Of a DNA stretch of 64,000 nucleotides, positions 1 to 13,167 are shown piece after piece; position 1 is the first letter of the stretch, and every line of letters begins with the position of its first letter. Below the pieces are notes generated by a model. The model ran no database searches, was not told the origin of the DNA, and was given only the letters and a program-made list of their open reading frames with translations. The stretch is from positions 14,260,001-14,324,000 of the forward strand of contig CM114274.1 in assembly GCA_050084515.1 (NCBI GenBank), in the 5' to 3' direction. Source of the stretch: Blasia pusilla. Its lineage: Eukaryota > Marchantiophyta > Marchantiopsida > Blasiales. The position numbers were made by a program, and so were the translations under genes.

Positions 1-27
1 GTCTAGGTCGAAATCATAAATCTAGGC

Positions 28-105
28 TTCTCCTCATACAAGGGGGCCGATCATATTAATGGTGCTCAAAAAAGTGGATGTTAAGAATCCAACAATATAG
101 CCTTG
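28..105 (+). repeat. Dispersed direct repeat, copy 1
   Basis: This segment resembles 2935-3005 in the same orientation. Both run through a TCATA-AAGG start, a TTAATGGTGC core and a GTGGATGTT(A/G)AGAATCCAA end. The function is unknown; it is probably a fragment of a larger dispersed element. Confidence 0.5.
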
Positions 106-2934
106 TTAATCCACTAGTGTAAACCTTGTGCCTTGCATATGATTAATCATGCTTCGCATAATTTAAAAGAAAAATATTTTTTCCCCAATGCCTTATGGTA
201 GTCAAACATGTGTTTAAAATTCAAGTAGTGATTCCCATTATAATATAGATTAGTCACACGGCTTCTCCACTTTCTTTTTTCTTTTTGCATGGTTTTGGAG
301 GACTCGGGGAGGGGAAGAGATTTTGTTTTTTCATCAATATTATATTTTCTACTATGGGTTTTTCCCATTTTTCTTTCTTTAGTACAATGAAAAATGTATC
401 CACACATTTGAAAATAATCAACAAATAAATTTTCTAAGTACAAAAAAATGAATGAACTCTGGGAGAAAAGACTCCCACAAAAGGACAATTCAGAAAAGAT
501 TGGTAAGTGACATTCTCAAGGTCTATTTTGTAGTGAGTGCTTATGTGAATTTAAAAATGAAGAGGGGAAGATTTTTATATAGATGTATTTTAAAGACATG
601 CTGGATGATTGGAGTGTACTACATTGTTTCAATAAAATGAGAAAGAGAGAAGGATGGGGATATGGGATTTTATTATTATTATTAGAGGATTTAGGAAAGG
701 AGGTGCATCTATATTTCTCACATAATGAAAGTGAAGGGCATGGAGATTACTTTTAAGTGAGGGAAATTTCTTCATAGCAAATTTAATTTAAATGAAGAGT
801 TAGTACTAATAACATTTATTAACATGTGAGAATTCATTAAAAAAAATTGATTGTTTATGAATTCCCAAATAAGGAAGTGTTAGGGACTTTTTAAATTTTG
901 AGAGGTTTTAGTAATAAGGAAGAGGATTAAACCACGGAATTCTTTTTCCTCAAATAAGGAAGTTGAAGGGGTTGCTTTTAAATAAGGGGAATTAAACAAA
1001 AATAAATGCAATTAAGAAACGACTACTTGGCTTAGTCTATCAATTTGTATCACCTTTCTCAACAACTAAATAATAGAAAAAGAATAAAACACTAGTTTGA
1101 ACTTACATCCATGCACATGTATTATAGAAACTAAACTTTCCAACATGAAAGAACTAAGTAACCCTTGTGAATAATTTTACATCTTATGAATATAAATAAT
1201 AGCCTAGATTTTTCTTCATAAAATTCTCCTATTTAGTTGTCTCGTATTTAAATACTTATACATGCATGCCATGACATGCAAAAATAAAACTTTCATAAAT
1301 AATTCTAATACTTAAAAAATTCTAAAAGATCTTAGAAAAATATGCCCATGTTATCTTTATGTATGCATTATAATTAGAGGATTGATTTCTATTTTTAAAT
1401 ATATTATATGCAACAAAATGAAGACTACATGGCATAACATAGATTTATTTAAATATAAAATTCATATTTCAAAATAATTCAATCAAAATCATTATCTATT
1501 AACTCATGTTCTAAATTTATAGATTAGGTTTGAATCGCACTAGAGAGTAGATGGTGATATCATTGTAAGAATCTTAGACATAAACTTGCTCAAACCAAAG
1601 GAATTCTAGCATTATCTACTTTCGTATGGCAAACACTCAATCAATTGCAAAAGTTTACTCTTGACATCCAATATTTGACAAAGTTGACATAATGTCTTTA
1701 CAAGTTGTAAGTAATCATCCCGTAAGCAAACAAAATCTTCCTTTAGTTCCACATTCTTAACCTCTCTTTGGTGGATGTTCCATTGAATGGCCATCCACCG
1801 TATTGCAGTGAAGCCCTCACATTCACTTGGAATTCTCTACTTGCATTTGAATATTTAAAGGGGCATGGACCGCATAGAATTTGGAAGTATATAAGATGTG
1901 TTAGACATTAGTATACTAGTAAGTTGTCCATAAGGGCTTGTGATATGCACAAATATTCTCTTGATAACTTCTATTTTTTATTCATAATTTGAGAGACATG
2001 TGTAAAAACAAATGTGAGAAAATATAAGGGGAATAAATCATTGAGGTCAATAACAAATCTTGAAACTATAAAGTGACTTTGTCCATTCGTGTGCTCACAA
2101 TAGAACTTAGATGGAATATGAACATGTAGAAAACTTGATAGACAATAATATGTTATTATTGTGGTTCCCCTACCATATTACTATTTGGCAAACTAGGTTG
2201 TTTGACCTATTTTCTTCAATTCTATTTATAGAAAGTTTGTTAAGGGATGTGGTTTGATCATCCTAATAGAAGTACTCCATAAACCACCTACGTCATATTA
2301 TTATGACTCCCCCGACATATAAATTGCGGTTATCAATCTAGGCTTCTTGTTATATCTTAGTTAGTTGATAGGTAGCGTTTTACCATATCAATGGTATAGA
2401 GGGTCAATGGGTTGTTTGGGTATGACTTTGTCTTGAAGTATTGGATGACGTCGACAAAAAGTCTATTGCTTCGGAATATTTTGCTCTTTTTTCAGCCAAA
2501 TGACATGTTGATCGAGTAAAGGATCACCCAATAACCTACGCAAGCAAGTTACTCTTTGGAGGGCTTTTTTTGAGGGAAGAGCTTTTGCCTCTTCCCAAGG
2601 TTGTAAGAGAGAATTGGGCCTTTTATCATGTTGAGCCTTTGGAGCATCTCTCTTGCTTTGTGTGTGGTAGGAACTAGGGTGCTAGAGTCCAATTTCCCTC
2701 AAAATAGAATGTGGATGTGGATTGATATGCCGATGTAAATTCAAGAGTGGAGTTGGCCACATCATAACTTTTTTATTCAATTATACATGAGAAAGATATG
2801 TGGTCTTGGTATATATGCATGAGTACATTTTTTTATGAGTGGATCTACTCATGTATTAGAAATATCAATGTTTCGTGTTGTGTTGATATGACCAGCGATA
2901 TAGATTGTATAGTGATATGTATGTGCGTGATACT

Positions 2935-3005
2935 CTCTTCATATAAGGAGGTCGTTTTGATTAATGGTGCACAATAAGAAATGGATGTTGAGAATCCAAT
3001 AAAAA
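2935..3005 (+). repeat. Dispersed direct repeat, copy 2
   Basis: Second copy of the motif at 28-105, in the same orientation, with scattered substitutions. No coding capacity is visible. Confidence 0.5.
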
Positions 3006-3544
3006 AATAGGATAGTACAATTGACATGTATCAATGAATGGAGGTATCGCCTAGAGGAATGCATCTTCTAATAATAATAAAGATGAGGGGTGCCAAAAAC
3101 AATGAGATAGGTATGTTACAATATATTAGGGGTGTCGAAACCCTCCAAATAAGGGATCTTTAACTTTTGGGCATGGAAGTTGTTGCTCCTTTTTCTACCT
3201 AGAGCTAATTCTCACGTGAATGGATGTGAGCATCTAAAAAATATATGTTAGCAGATTCTTAATGTTTTGAATTTCTAATATTGATTACCCATAAACTACA
3301 ATTACTACACCTTCACAAGGGTTATCACAGTATTTTACATTATTCGTACATCTTAAATATCAACAAAAATCTTAAATTTTGGGATGGGTTTACATGGATA
3401 AGCGTTAATATCCATACTACATGAAGGATTGATTCCACTTGCATGCCCTCATAAAATTTCCAACTCTTTCTAAGTGGTTGTGAACGACTTGTTTGAGTTT
3501 CATCTCTTCATGTTTAAGATCTAATATATATTATTATGGGAGAG

Positions 3545-3760
3545 TGTCTTCTTGATTTGCAAACACCTCTGTGCTTGACGTGTGGCAGTTGGGTAGCAAG
3601 AAAATGTTTCACATGCTACGGGCAACAAGAAAAAAATTGAATTTATGTGCAATATCATTAATCTCCTCCCTTCACGGGCTAAACGCTAGCTCTTTAAACA
3701 CTCTTTTATTTCCTGTGTATCGCACAAACATCTCACTAGTGTCTAATAAGACGGGGGAAG
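3545..3760 (+). repeat. Dispersed repeat shared with 54838-55030
   Basis: The segment shares ordered blocks with 54838-55030: GAGAGTGTCTTCTT, GCAAACACCTCT, AGCAAGAA, ATGTTTCACATGCTA, then a CATCATTA/ATATCATTA block, a CTTCAC block and a late GTGTATCG/TTGTATCG block. Indels separate the blocks, so this is an old pair of non-coding copies. Confidence 0.55.
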
Positions 3761-4924
3761 TTCCACATAAGTATTGATGATGAGTAGTTATTAGACAACA
3801 AGATAAGATGCCATCAAAAAATAAAGAACCACATACATTATCCTTTGGGTGGAAAGAAAGCCTTATATAACATGGCACATGTATGCCTTCTAATTTTATT
3901 TTATTTTTTCTAGTAAAAAACCCATGCTCTCCATGAAGTAGGAATTCAATTTCATGTCATAATAACACTTGCCAATCAATTATCCAAAAAAATCTCATTA
4001 TCAAAGACATTTTCTTGTTGCCAAAATGACATATATCAAAACAAAGAGGCTCTTGACTAGTTAAGAAAGCATCATCTATTTGATTTCTATTTGCAAGTCA
4101 AAAAGCATTACATGAGTGGGGAAGGGACATCATCCTCTTTCCACTAGTTATGACGAGTGGATTTAATGCCAAATTAATGACTTATCTAGGAATTACATTG
4201 GTATAACAATGATTGTAGCCCCCAATGAGACGTCCTACTATGGCACCTATTGCAAATTTATGACTTTGTTGGGACATCCCATGGTTATATTCATTTCTAA
4301 ATAAGTTTGGACTTTTGTAAGTCTTTAATTTAATTCATGGAACTCATTATTCTTAAGAACATACTAGTTATGTTCACAACATTCATAACCATCTTGTGTA
4401 CCAATCTCTACCAATGATATGCCTTAAAGAGGTGTCCCTAAGATTAGATATCCTAGTATGTTAAAACCTTTCTGAAACAAAACTACCTTTGAAATTGTGG
4501 GTGGCCTTATATGACAAAGACTACCATGCGCAAGCTCTAACTTCATTAGGAAAGTGGACATAGGTTATAAGTCCTAAATTTTTTTTCTCAAATCAACTAA
4601 TGAAAAAAGTAAGATTTACAAAGTAATTGCAAAATTCATGAAACTTTCAACCCAAAAGATTTTATTTTTAAATTTTAATTAATCAAATAGTTTAATATAA
4701 TCAAATTTTTTTGAAAAATTAAAACCAACTACTAGTAAAAACATTCCAAAGCCATGAATATAATGTTTCCATACATAGATATTATAAAACCATAGTAATC
4801 TATGAACACAAGAAAATATCTACTAGACTTTTCTCCAAGGTTGAAAGTTGTTATAGACCAATCCTTCTTTATTGTCGTGTACCTACTACCTTGAATACCA
4901 ATCTTCTGTGTTGTCAAAGTTTGC

Positions 4925-5925
4925 ATTCAATAGATCACGCTCTCCTTACTAATCTCCATCCAAACACACTCATATTAGCTATGTTTTGGATCAATTAGCC
5001 TTGAGTCTCCCGAGTCTTGGTCTCAAGCTATCCTTCAAGCTCACCAAATCTAGATGAGATCAAATACTAATCTTACCTCTCATTTCCCAACATAGAAAAG
5101 TCATTCAAGATTTGGGACATAATTTCTTGATAGTCTAGGGACCTATAATAGTGCTAGTGTGCATAACGATCCCAATTGCCCAATGGACTTCAAATGACTC
5201 TTTAATCGTGATTCAATATTTAAGTCACGTGTTAAGATCCAAGGTTTGTGTCAATGACTAGTCCACCTAGACTTGGCTTGGTGTCAAAACCCTAATTCCC
5301 ACCATCTATCTTGTGTCCTTGGTTCATCCCTATAATTCCCAACTCGTAGTTTAGGTTCCAAACATGCTTGGAGATTCTCCTTCTTATATATACTTCTTGC
5401 GATCCCAATCCCTCAATACATCTAGGGAACTTCTTTTGGGCCATTCTTTGTGGTCCTCAATCCAACTATCATTTTGATAGTTTGGGAATGCTTTAATTTT
5501 AGATCTTTGCTTATACATTTATCCATAGGTTTTTCTGGATTTGTAGTGCATTAAGAATTGACTTCTCACAAGCTTTCTATGATTATTTTATTTATCCCAA
5601 ATATATCTTGGGTTTAGCCAATATGTCCTCAAACATGGAGAACTCTCAAATGCTTAGTCAAGTTCCAATCTAGGTTGTAGTCCAGTTCTCTTGGGAAACC
5701 AACTCTTGTGGGACTTGAGCTCTTTGTGAGTCTCGGTTGATGTTTGGTATATCCCGCATTGCTAGGCTATAACCCTCATCATTAAGATGCCCATCAATGC
5801 TCATATCTAGCTTCCGCAACTTATGTCTCACCCGTGAGACTTCAACATGCTTCCATCCTAGTGTGGGCCCATTCGAGTTTTGATGTTCTACATTTGCGCA
5901 CATTTGGTTATGAGAGTCGCGACAT
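4925..5925 (+). repeat. About 1-kb dispersed repeat, copy 1
   Basis: This aligns by eye with 44570-45430 in the same orientation. Shared blocks include a TCAAGC(T/A)CA..AGATCTA block, a TTAGTCAAGTTCCAA block, a CAACTCTTGTGGGAC / CAATTCTTGTGGAAC block, a GCCCATCAA block and a closing block around TTTTGATGTTC / TTTTAATGTTC. It encodes nothing recognisable and is probably the remains of a transposon. Confidence 0.5.
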
Positions 5926-8512
5926 ATATTATTGGTATGAAAATTTTATTGATACAAGAAAACCAAAAAATCAAATCAAAATAGGAGCTAGCAAAATTGG
6001 ATTTCATATTGAAATCATATTAAAGTGAGCACCCTTTTCATTTTTGTGATAAAGATGTCTCAAGGATGATGGATGTGTCCCATATGTATGTAGGAAAGGA
6101 CATCATAGATCTAGAATTGTCAGAGTAACGTGGATGACAAGAAGATGATGAACGATACGGCCATATAAGTACCTAATCTTTCGTACAATAATCTTAGGAT
6201 CATAGATATACATGTCATTGTAGGTAGGAATAAATGTTATCTAGAGTACGTTAGAGGGATCTAATCATCTCCTAGGGGAGGGGAGAAGGATTGAGGATCT
6301 TTTGATATATGATTATGTATCTATTTAGTTTCCATATGTGACCATGGTTTCCAAATTTTTGAGTTATATGGCTGATGATGACAATTTATGTGATATAGAA
6401 ATGTATATGCACATTCTAATTGTCACGTTATTTGTAATGGAGCAAATTGTATCTAGATGGCACACATTACGAGGATAGGCATCGATACTTATAGACCAAA
6501 GATGACTTGAAGTTATTGAGGAGGTGGATAATGAAGTGTGTGGATTATCCCTAGTATAGGTGCCATTACTTATCATTTTGGCCAAGTTCCCTACTTTGGG
6601 CACGGTTGACTTTCTATTGATCCACTATACTGGGTTAGGGTTGGAGAGGTAAAACACATTTATAGATCACCAAGGACAGATCTTGGAGAGCTGATTCTAC
6701 TTTTTTTTGAACCTTCTTCCATAAAAGTACATAGCTATGGTCCTCCATACCTTGTGAGTAACTTTTGCCTCTTACTACGAGAGTCAATTTGGTTTGACAT
6801 GAGAGAGAAGCTATTGAATGTATGTTAGATCTAATTATTTTTTGTACATTTGAAATTTTTTCATACACTATTTTATGTGTATGTGTCTGGTTTCCAACTT
6901 TATGAATTAAGGTAAGAAGCTATGCGTAAATTTTTGGCAAAAGGTAGCCAATTGACTACTTATTTGCTCAATGATGTTTTTTTTGTTGTACAAAGCAGAA
7001 AAAAATGGATGATGGTAGGAATATGTCATAGCTATATGAAGGTAGACAAAATAATATCAAGGCTTAGAGGGATTCTTTCAGGTGCTTATTTTAGGAGGTC
7101 ATTATGACTTGTTACCTTAGAAGTGACATGTTTTCATAGCTAGGTCACCCTTCCCTTTTATGTTAGGTGGTAGGTTACTGAATGTCGTGTTTGTAGTGGT
7201 TCCACCTGAGCCAATGAGATTCAAAAGGGTAGGATTAGAGGAATTGATCTCTTATAAGAGGCCTTTCCTTCTTAGATATGCATTTCATTTCTCATGGGAG
7301 GATTAGGTGTAGATGTAGTGGAGGATTAATAAATACTGTAATCTAGTTTGAGATTGACTTATTGATTGGGATGATAACTTGGAGATCATTTTTAGATATA
7401 AGACCTTGGGAGTTGGATCTATTGCACATTGCAATAAGGCTATGCTAATGTATTCAGTCTTTTGAGTTCAAAGTGGGCTAGGATTGATATAGAGATCATA
7501 TATACGTATGTATTTTTGTGTTTTTGACACTTATCCCTATGGTAAAAGCATAATGTATATATTTAGTGGAAGAACATAGGAAGGTGCTTTCCTCTGTAAA
7601 ATTGTGAGAGTTGAACTTAAATCTACAGATGAATATAAGTTATATCTAAAGATGAAACACAATGCTTCTCAATGTTGAGAGTTAATCTCTTACGTAGCAA
7701 ATTGTAGGATATGCATTATGCTTGTGTATGTGTGCACGCTTGTAAGTTTTGACCATAGAAGAGAACACGGTGCAACATAATTTTTGAAATCAACATCCGA
7801 TTTCAAAATTGAAGAAATTTGGTGAAGTGCAATATATTCAAGAGAAATTGAAGAAGGGGAGGCTTCTTAATTTCATATATGAATTGCTTATGAGAGCAAC
7901 AATTAACATCATATTTTGTGGGTGAGGAATTCCTAAGAGAGATTAAGTGAGAAATTTGTATGAATCATGGTATGATTTTGTGGCCATGAGGAAAATTAGC
8001 AAGTGAGTGCATGGACACTTCAAATTTGTTGTTGATTCCTAGGTGGTACATTACGCCAAAGGAGAAGAAAATTGGGCAAGAGTAAAATTTCAGGGAAGGT
8101 GAAAGTGATTGTGGAGAATCAAATGTCCGTGAGATCATGCTAGAATGATTGAATGTAGAGTTTATCATTTCGAGTGGTGCAAAAAATTGTGCTGAGCACT
8201 CAAAACAAGGCCAAAGATGGACCTCGAATAAAGAACATTCTAAAATATTTCGCAGAATTATATAGATTATTTGGTGATGTTAAGTTCGCATGAGACTTAG
8301 CATTTCGCAAGAGTTCCAGAGCCAATATTGACTTATAAATATGGGCTATTCGTACAAATATCTCTTTAGTTTTAACACAAGATCTCATGGTGGTTTGCAC
8401 ATATAGATCATTTGTATCATAGTCTTTTATATTTTTGGACAAAATCAAGGGGGTTCCCTTTGGCCTATATTTGGTTATATTGGTGTTTTTTCCCGGGTCT
8501 TGTTTTTGTCAG

Positions 8513-8820
8513 GTCTTTTAGGATAGATCGGCGAAATATAGTAGAGAGCCTTAGCGGGCAGTGGAGGACAGCCTCAAGAGGTCAAGGATGAGCTGTTGAG
8601 GCCACGTGTAACATGAGAGAGTATGTTTTCCCTTTGTTTTGGTTTATTTATAGCCATATAGAGAAACTTACTATTTTTGGTAAGTTCCCATTTTGAATAT
8701 AGTTGACTTTACACTTTGAGAGGTAGCCCTTGATCCGTTACTTCAGGTCAAGAGCCAAGGACGTGACCTGCGAGCATAGGTTACCGTGGAGAGAGCTTGG
8801 GAGAGGAAAGGATGTATGCC

Positions 8821-8875
<55 letters not shown>

Positions 8876-9030
8876 GTTTACCTTGTGAGAGACTGTAAGA
8901 GAGATTTACTTGATTTAATTGGAGATATTTTGGTACTTCTCGTTTAGATGTTTAGATTCCATGAGTTAGCATGGGATTGTGCGTGTTTGCGTGTGTTTAG
9001 TGGCAACAATGTGTATGCGCAAGACATTTT
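8513..9030 (+). repeat. LTR-like repeat of the gypsy family, plus orientation
   Basis: This segment matches the reverse complement of 21985-22600 over its length and of 26162-26655 over its first part. Ordered blocks are TTAGGATAGATC, a (T/G)AGTGGAGG(A/G)CAG block, CTGTTGAGGCC, AACTTACTATTTT, a GACC/GACTTG block, GAGAGAGCTTGGGAGAG, and an end block GAGATATTTTGGTACTTCT followed by TTAGCATGGGAT. No internal domain lies beside it, so it looks like a solo LTR or a truncated end. It is inverted relative to the two other copies. An AG microsatellite has expanded inside it. Confidence 0.6.
8825..8872 (+). repeat. (AG)24 microsatellite
   Basis: Uninterrupted AG dinucleotide, 48 bases. The related copies at 22.1-22.6 and 26.2-26.6 kb have only short GA runs at the equivalent place, so the expansion appears specific to this copy. 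Confidence 0.95.
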
Positions 9031-11790
9031 CTAAGATCCTTTGTGTTTTAATTTCTAGAGAACCGATAGGCGACAATCGACACTAGTGAGACAAAGGAAA
9101 TCCGATGGCAATTCACAAGTGTGGAGCACTAGTCTTGGCATCTCTTCCACATAACTACAATTTTTTGGAAAATATCATAAGGACTAGAGATGCCTTCAAT
9201 CCCTAGTCACTTTGAGGAAACCTAGATTGTCACATGAGCACATTATTCACAATAAAGTCTCACAAAAAAGTTGCCTTACAATCCTTAGCTGTTTCTCACG
9301 AGTAACCACGAGGACACATAAGGATACGCTCATAACACGTTGCCTTAGAGTACATGCTAAGTCTATCGCATGTTTAAGCCGTTATAGTAATAATTTAAAT
9401 AATGTAGGACTATGTATACCACCACATCTTTGCTGCATTATGAATTATAAGCCTACTATACTAAAACCAATGCAAATAATTCTTACTTCATCTTTATGAA
9501 GGAAAAAAATATAAGCCTTTATAGGATGAGGATCCTACTTACTAGAAGTTGAGTTTGCAAAATAAAGGGTACTCTCCTAAAATAAAATAGAAGTGCCTTC
9601 TTTATCCTATTATAAAATGTTAAAATTATTTTATGAGAAAAACTAGCGTGTCTAAATGTTCTACATAGACATAAAATAACCTTAACATTTTGTGTCTAAT
9701 CAAATGTGTCCATTTAGGCACACAAGGTTTTCTCTAGATTATTTTATGTCCAAAGCAAATTAAGAAAGAAATACGTCATGGGGTCGTGCAAAACAAGAGC
9801 ACTCATTCTTGGTTGGTCATTGTAACTTAGGCGCGTGAAATATGACAGTTTTATCTTTTATACGAAAGGAAGTCGTATTGTGCTCTCAAACTTACTTGTT
9901 TCTTGATTAAAACCATACATTAGGGCCGCAACCGTCGGCAGAAACTATTGGCATATAAAGATACGGTGATTCTCTGGATGTGCTTGGTTCACTATTGGTC
10001 GAAGAGGGTGGTGCATTGATGACAGTCCATTTGGTCGATGACCTTTCCCTCTCCACAAATGTAGAAAACTGTTTAGGTTTCTTCGAAGTCTAGAAGATGA
10101 GGACCTCCACCGTTCAATTTTCGGTAACAAAGCAGCGTCACAACATGCAGACTCTAGTTGCATGTTCTACATGGGAAATCGGTGCGAGATAGATATGCTA
10201 ATATTTTAAAGCAAAGAAAAGCGAAGCTACGAGTCCAAGGAGACAAAGCAATTCGCACGGCTATTTCATGAGGATTTTGTCAGGTGGTCTTGACTCTGAT
10301 CCGAACATGAGATTCCACTGTAAAGCTCTATGCGCCTCAATCTGTCATCGAGTCCCGCTAGCTTTAAAGCGATTAAGATGTTTTCAGTAGTGTTGTATTA
10401 AGTATTCCTCGCCTTCGTTGACAGGTCGTCCATGGTTTGGACTAAATCCTCCGGAAATTACTCGACGAAGGTGCGAGATTATATATTGACTTTATTTACT
10501 AATACGGCGTACCAAGTAGGATTGGTCTAACTCGGATCTTTTCACCGTGGTTGTAGTCTTCGCCTTCGCGTGTGCGGCCGTCATGCGTTGGTATCGGTGA
10601 GAGCTGGTGGTCGATAGATGGAGTTGAGGAAACTGACGAAATCTCATGTGACATCTTCAAGACCACTTCATCGGCAGCGGATTTACGCAAAGAATGGAAG
10701 ACTGCTTGCTCTACATTATATATGTTTCTTGGTAACCTTTATTTCCTTGTGTGTATGTTTGTTGGAAGTATATGCATGCGAAATTTTTGGTTGCATGCGA
10801 CACCTAAGTGTATAGTGTAGGTCGAATGCTCAACCAAGTACATACGATGCTTCTAGACCCTACTGTACTGCACCAGTTTGTGAAGCAGAATGTGATCGTA
10901 TCCGCTACCTTTTCTCGTGTGTGAACTGTTTGTAACGTCAGAGAAGGGCATGCGTGGCCGTTACCAATTCGTCTTCCTTGGGTATGCAACAGTACTCCAA
11001 ACACCTCTTCATCATGAGATAAGACACTGTGCTCCCTCCTCGAAATTAGGTCACGATGAGCTCTCCCACGGCATTCTCACCTTTTCCCGGTCACGGGAGT
11101 CAAACCTGAGAAGGGCGCTTCATAGCCATCCATCGAGGAAGCCTGTCAAGGTCTTCGAGTGCCTTGGGATCAATGTCCTGTCGCAAACACTCACGAAGAG
11201 ACGAAATTGTGGAGCTGCAGACGCGAAGTTCATGGCATCGTTGGAGTATACACGTGGTCTGACAAGCAACAAGAATGAGGTGCTTGAGAGTTCTGTGACG
11301 TAGATGTTGATTCTCAACTTATCTCCTACCTGATTCTGTGCGCTACACACTGGATCGATGGATGTGAGCTCACGTAAGGTATGTGCCTCACTTGTCTCCA
11401 AAGAGGAGTTCGTTCCGTGATTCCTGCCACTACTTAGAGATTTTATCCCCCTCAACATGCTGTTGATTATGCTTGGTACATTTTGGAAGCCGCCAATGTC
11501 ATATTTAATTTGAATTATGTGTAATGCCCTTTTTGTAGGAGGTGATCAATCGGCAGGAAGAGCAGCATGCAGTATGAAGGAGCTACCGGGCACCTGAACT
11601 CTGAGCTTTCTTGGTCGGAAAGTCATGAGGGGAAATAGCCTGATCGATGGCACTTTTTTTAAGAGTGTCAGGGTTTCGGTTCAGTCCACCAGGCTTGTAG
11701 TTTCCTGCACGCGAAGCAACTCTGACGAAATTCAGTGAAATGCCCACTGCTGATTGTTATGAGACTTCTTAAAATCTACAATAGCGGCAA
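9031..11790. other. No recognisable gene; region upstream of the kelch gene
   Basis: Base composition becomes more balanced from about 9.9 kb. The longest frames (10917-11303 plus, about 11120-11458 minus) overlap each other, show no known domain and have no clear splice partners. The last 250-300 bases probably hold the promoter and 5' untranslated part of the kelch gene, but no clear TATA box was identified. Confidence 0.5.
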
Positions 11791-13002
11791 ATGGAGCAAA
11801 GTGACAATATTGCAGAGGGAGTCACAAACTGGCAGTCTGAAGAACAGCAGAATCTCATACCAGGAGTTCCAGATGACTTAACCATCGATCATATCCTCAC
11901 AAAAGTACCTTGGTCTCTGCTGTATGGATTGTCGACACTTAATCGTGGATGGCGGGGAGCTATCAAAAGCCGTAAGGTTCACAATGCCCGGGTGCGAATG
12001 AATTGTACGCAAACCCTAGTGGCCATTATTCACGACCCTCCAGCTCCTGTGGATCGAACAGGTCCGAAAACTGCTATCTCTCTATACGAACCCTGTAAGG
12101 ATGATTGGTATCTCCTTCCTTCAATTCCGGGTGTTCGCAGAGGAATTCCATATCACTGTGCGGTAGCGTGCTTGGACAGTCGACTATATATTCTAGGAGG
12201 TGCAGACGATCCAGAGGACAAATTCAGTATACCCAAAAATGAAGTGTACATGCTAGACTTGGGAGCAGCTGAAGGATCGTGGAAACAATTGGCCAACATG
12301 GATACACGAAGAGAAGACTTTCCCTGTGAAGTGTTCGATGGAAAGATCTATGTTTTTGGAGGAACTTCCTACTTTGATGAGTTTTCCAACGAAGCAGAAG
12401 TGTTCGATCCAGAGATGAATACTTGGCATCCCATTGCACCGGTTCTCCATCATCGTACAGACAGTGCAGCGACAGCGGTAGGAGGAGAAATTTATGTGCA
12501 TGGGGGCACCTTCTGGCGTGATCCTTGTTCAGACGATGACAGCGATACAGACGATGCATTTGTGGATGCAACTTTCGCTGAAGTGTACAATCCCATCAGG
12601 GACGAGTGGAGGGAAGTACAGAAATTCACGCAAATGGGCTCTGGACCAATCGTGGTTGTAAATGGAAAGCTTCATATCATAGGCTTGAACTCGTTACATT
12701 CATTGGATGCTTATGATGTGCCCTCAAATTCCTGGATCTCTTCGCAGTTCATATCTTGGCAGGTTCTGAAACGTACTGGAGCCTTCAACGTTCATGCAGC
12801 CGCAGCTGTAGCCTTGGACGGTGAGCTTTTTGCTTTGGCTTATTGGGCAAGAGGCAGAATGGCTTTGGAGCTGAGCTACGGATTAATTCCTCTTAAAAGC
12901 AGAGGTTTGGGCAAACCAAAGCGTCGACTTGTTTGGGAGAAGATTGACTGCGGTTATTCTTTTGACAGTCTATGGCATTCACTGTGTCCAATTCAGGTGT
13001 GA
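11791..13002 (+). CDS. F-box/kelch-repeat protein
   Basis: Single-exon gene of 403 codons with an ATG start. An F-box-like segment covers about residues 21-60 (LIPGVPDDLTIDHILTKVP begins it), followed by kelch blades with the typical hydrophobic-GG-then-WxxL pattern: RLYILGGA near 131-138, GKIYVFGGT near 184-192, GEIYVHGGT near 232-240, and weaker blades near 285-300 and 335-350. In plants this architecture is a substrate adaptor: the F-box binds a SKP1-like protein in an SCF E3 ubiquitin ligase and the kelch propeller selects the target. The target cannot be told from the sequence. An acidic SDDDSDTDD insert lies near 247-255. The reading frame is intact, which with the conserved blades argues for a working gene. 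The stop codon lies inside a 91-bp tandem duplication. Confidence 0.9.
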   Translation: MEQSDNIAEGVTNWQSEEQQNLIPGVPDDLTIDHILTKVPWSLLYGLSTLNRGWRGAIKSRKVHNARVRMNCTQTLVAIIHDPPAPVDRTGPKTAISLYEPCKDDWYLLPSIPGVRRGIPYHCAVACLDSRLYILGGADDPEDKFSIPKNEVYMLDLGAAEGSWKQLANMDTRREDFPCEVFDGKIYVFGGTSYFDEFSNEAEVFDPEMNTWHPIAPVLHHRTDSAATAVGGEIYVHGGTFWRDPCSDDDSDTDDAFVDATFAEVYNPIRDEWREVQKFTQMGSGPIVVVNGKLHIIGLNSLHSLDAYDVPSNSWISSQFISWQVLKRTGAFNVHAAAAVALDGELFALAYWARGRMALELSYGLIPLKSRGLGKPKRRLVWEKIDCGYSFDSLWHSLCPIQV

Positions 13003-13167
13003 GCGTTCAACTCGTCAGAGTCTGCACTTGATCAACAATGACCCTGTAGAGAACTGTTGCACCCGATACAAGTTCGTGTCAATTCAGGTGTGAGTGTCCA
13101 ACTCGTCAGAGTCTGCACATGATCAGTAATGACCCCGTGGAGAACTGTTGCACCCGATACAATTTGT
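12989..13167 (+). repeat. 91-bp tandem duplication over the kelch stop codon
   Basis: The unit starting at 12989 is repeated from 13080 with a few substitutions. Both copies begin CAATTCAGGTGTGAG and end near GCACCCGATACAA. The first copy holds the final codons (Ile-Gln-Val) and TGA of the kelch gene; the second lies wholly in the 3' untranslated region and keeps the same last codons and stop. Confidence 0.9.

Larger units (their letters stand above)
1..8510. other. AT-rich gene-free stretch with old repeats
   Basis: No convincing gene is seen here on either strand. The open frames are short (under about 85 codons, apart from one of 113), many lack an ATG, and none shows a recognisable domain. 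The stretch is AT-rich with many homopolymer runs. It does contain dispersed repeats listed separately: a motif at 28-105 that recurs at 2935-3005, a segment at 3545-3760 that recurs at 54838-55030, and a segment at 4925-5925 that recurs at 44570-45430. These point to very old transposon debris. Confidence 0.6.

Noticed and set aside
10917-11303. 128-codon plus-strand frame upstream of the kelch gene
   Set aside because: It does not begin with ATG, has no recognised domain and overlaps a similar-length frame on the other strand.
12224-12571. 115-codon minus-strand frame opposite the kelch gene
   Set aside because: Antisense shadow with no recognisable features.
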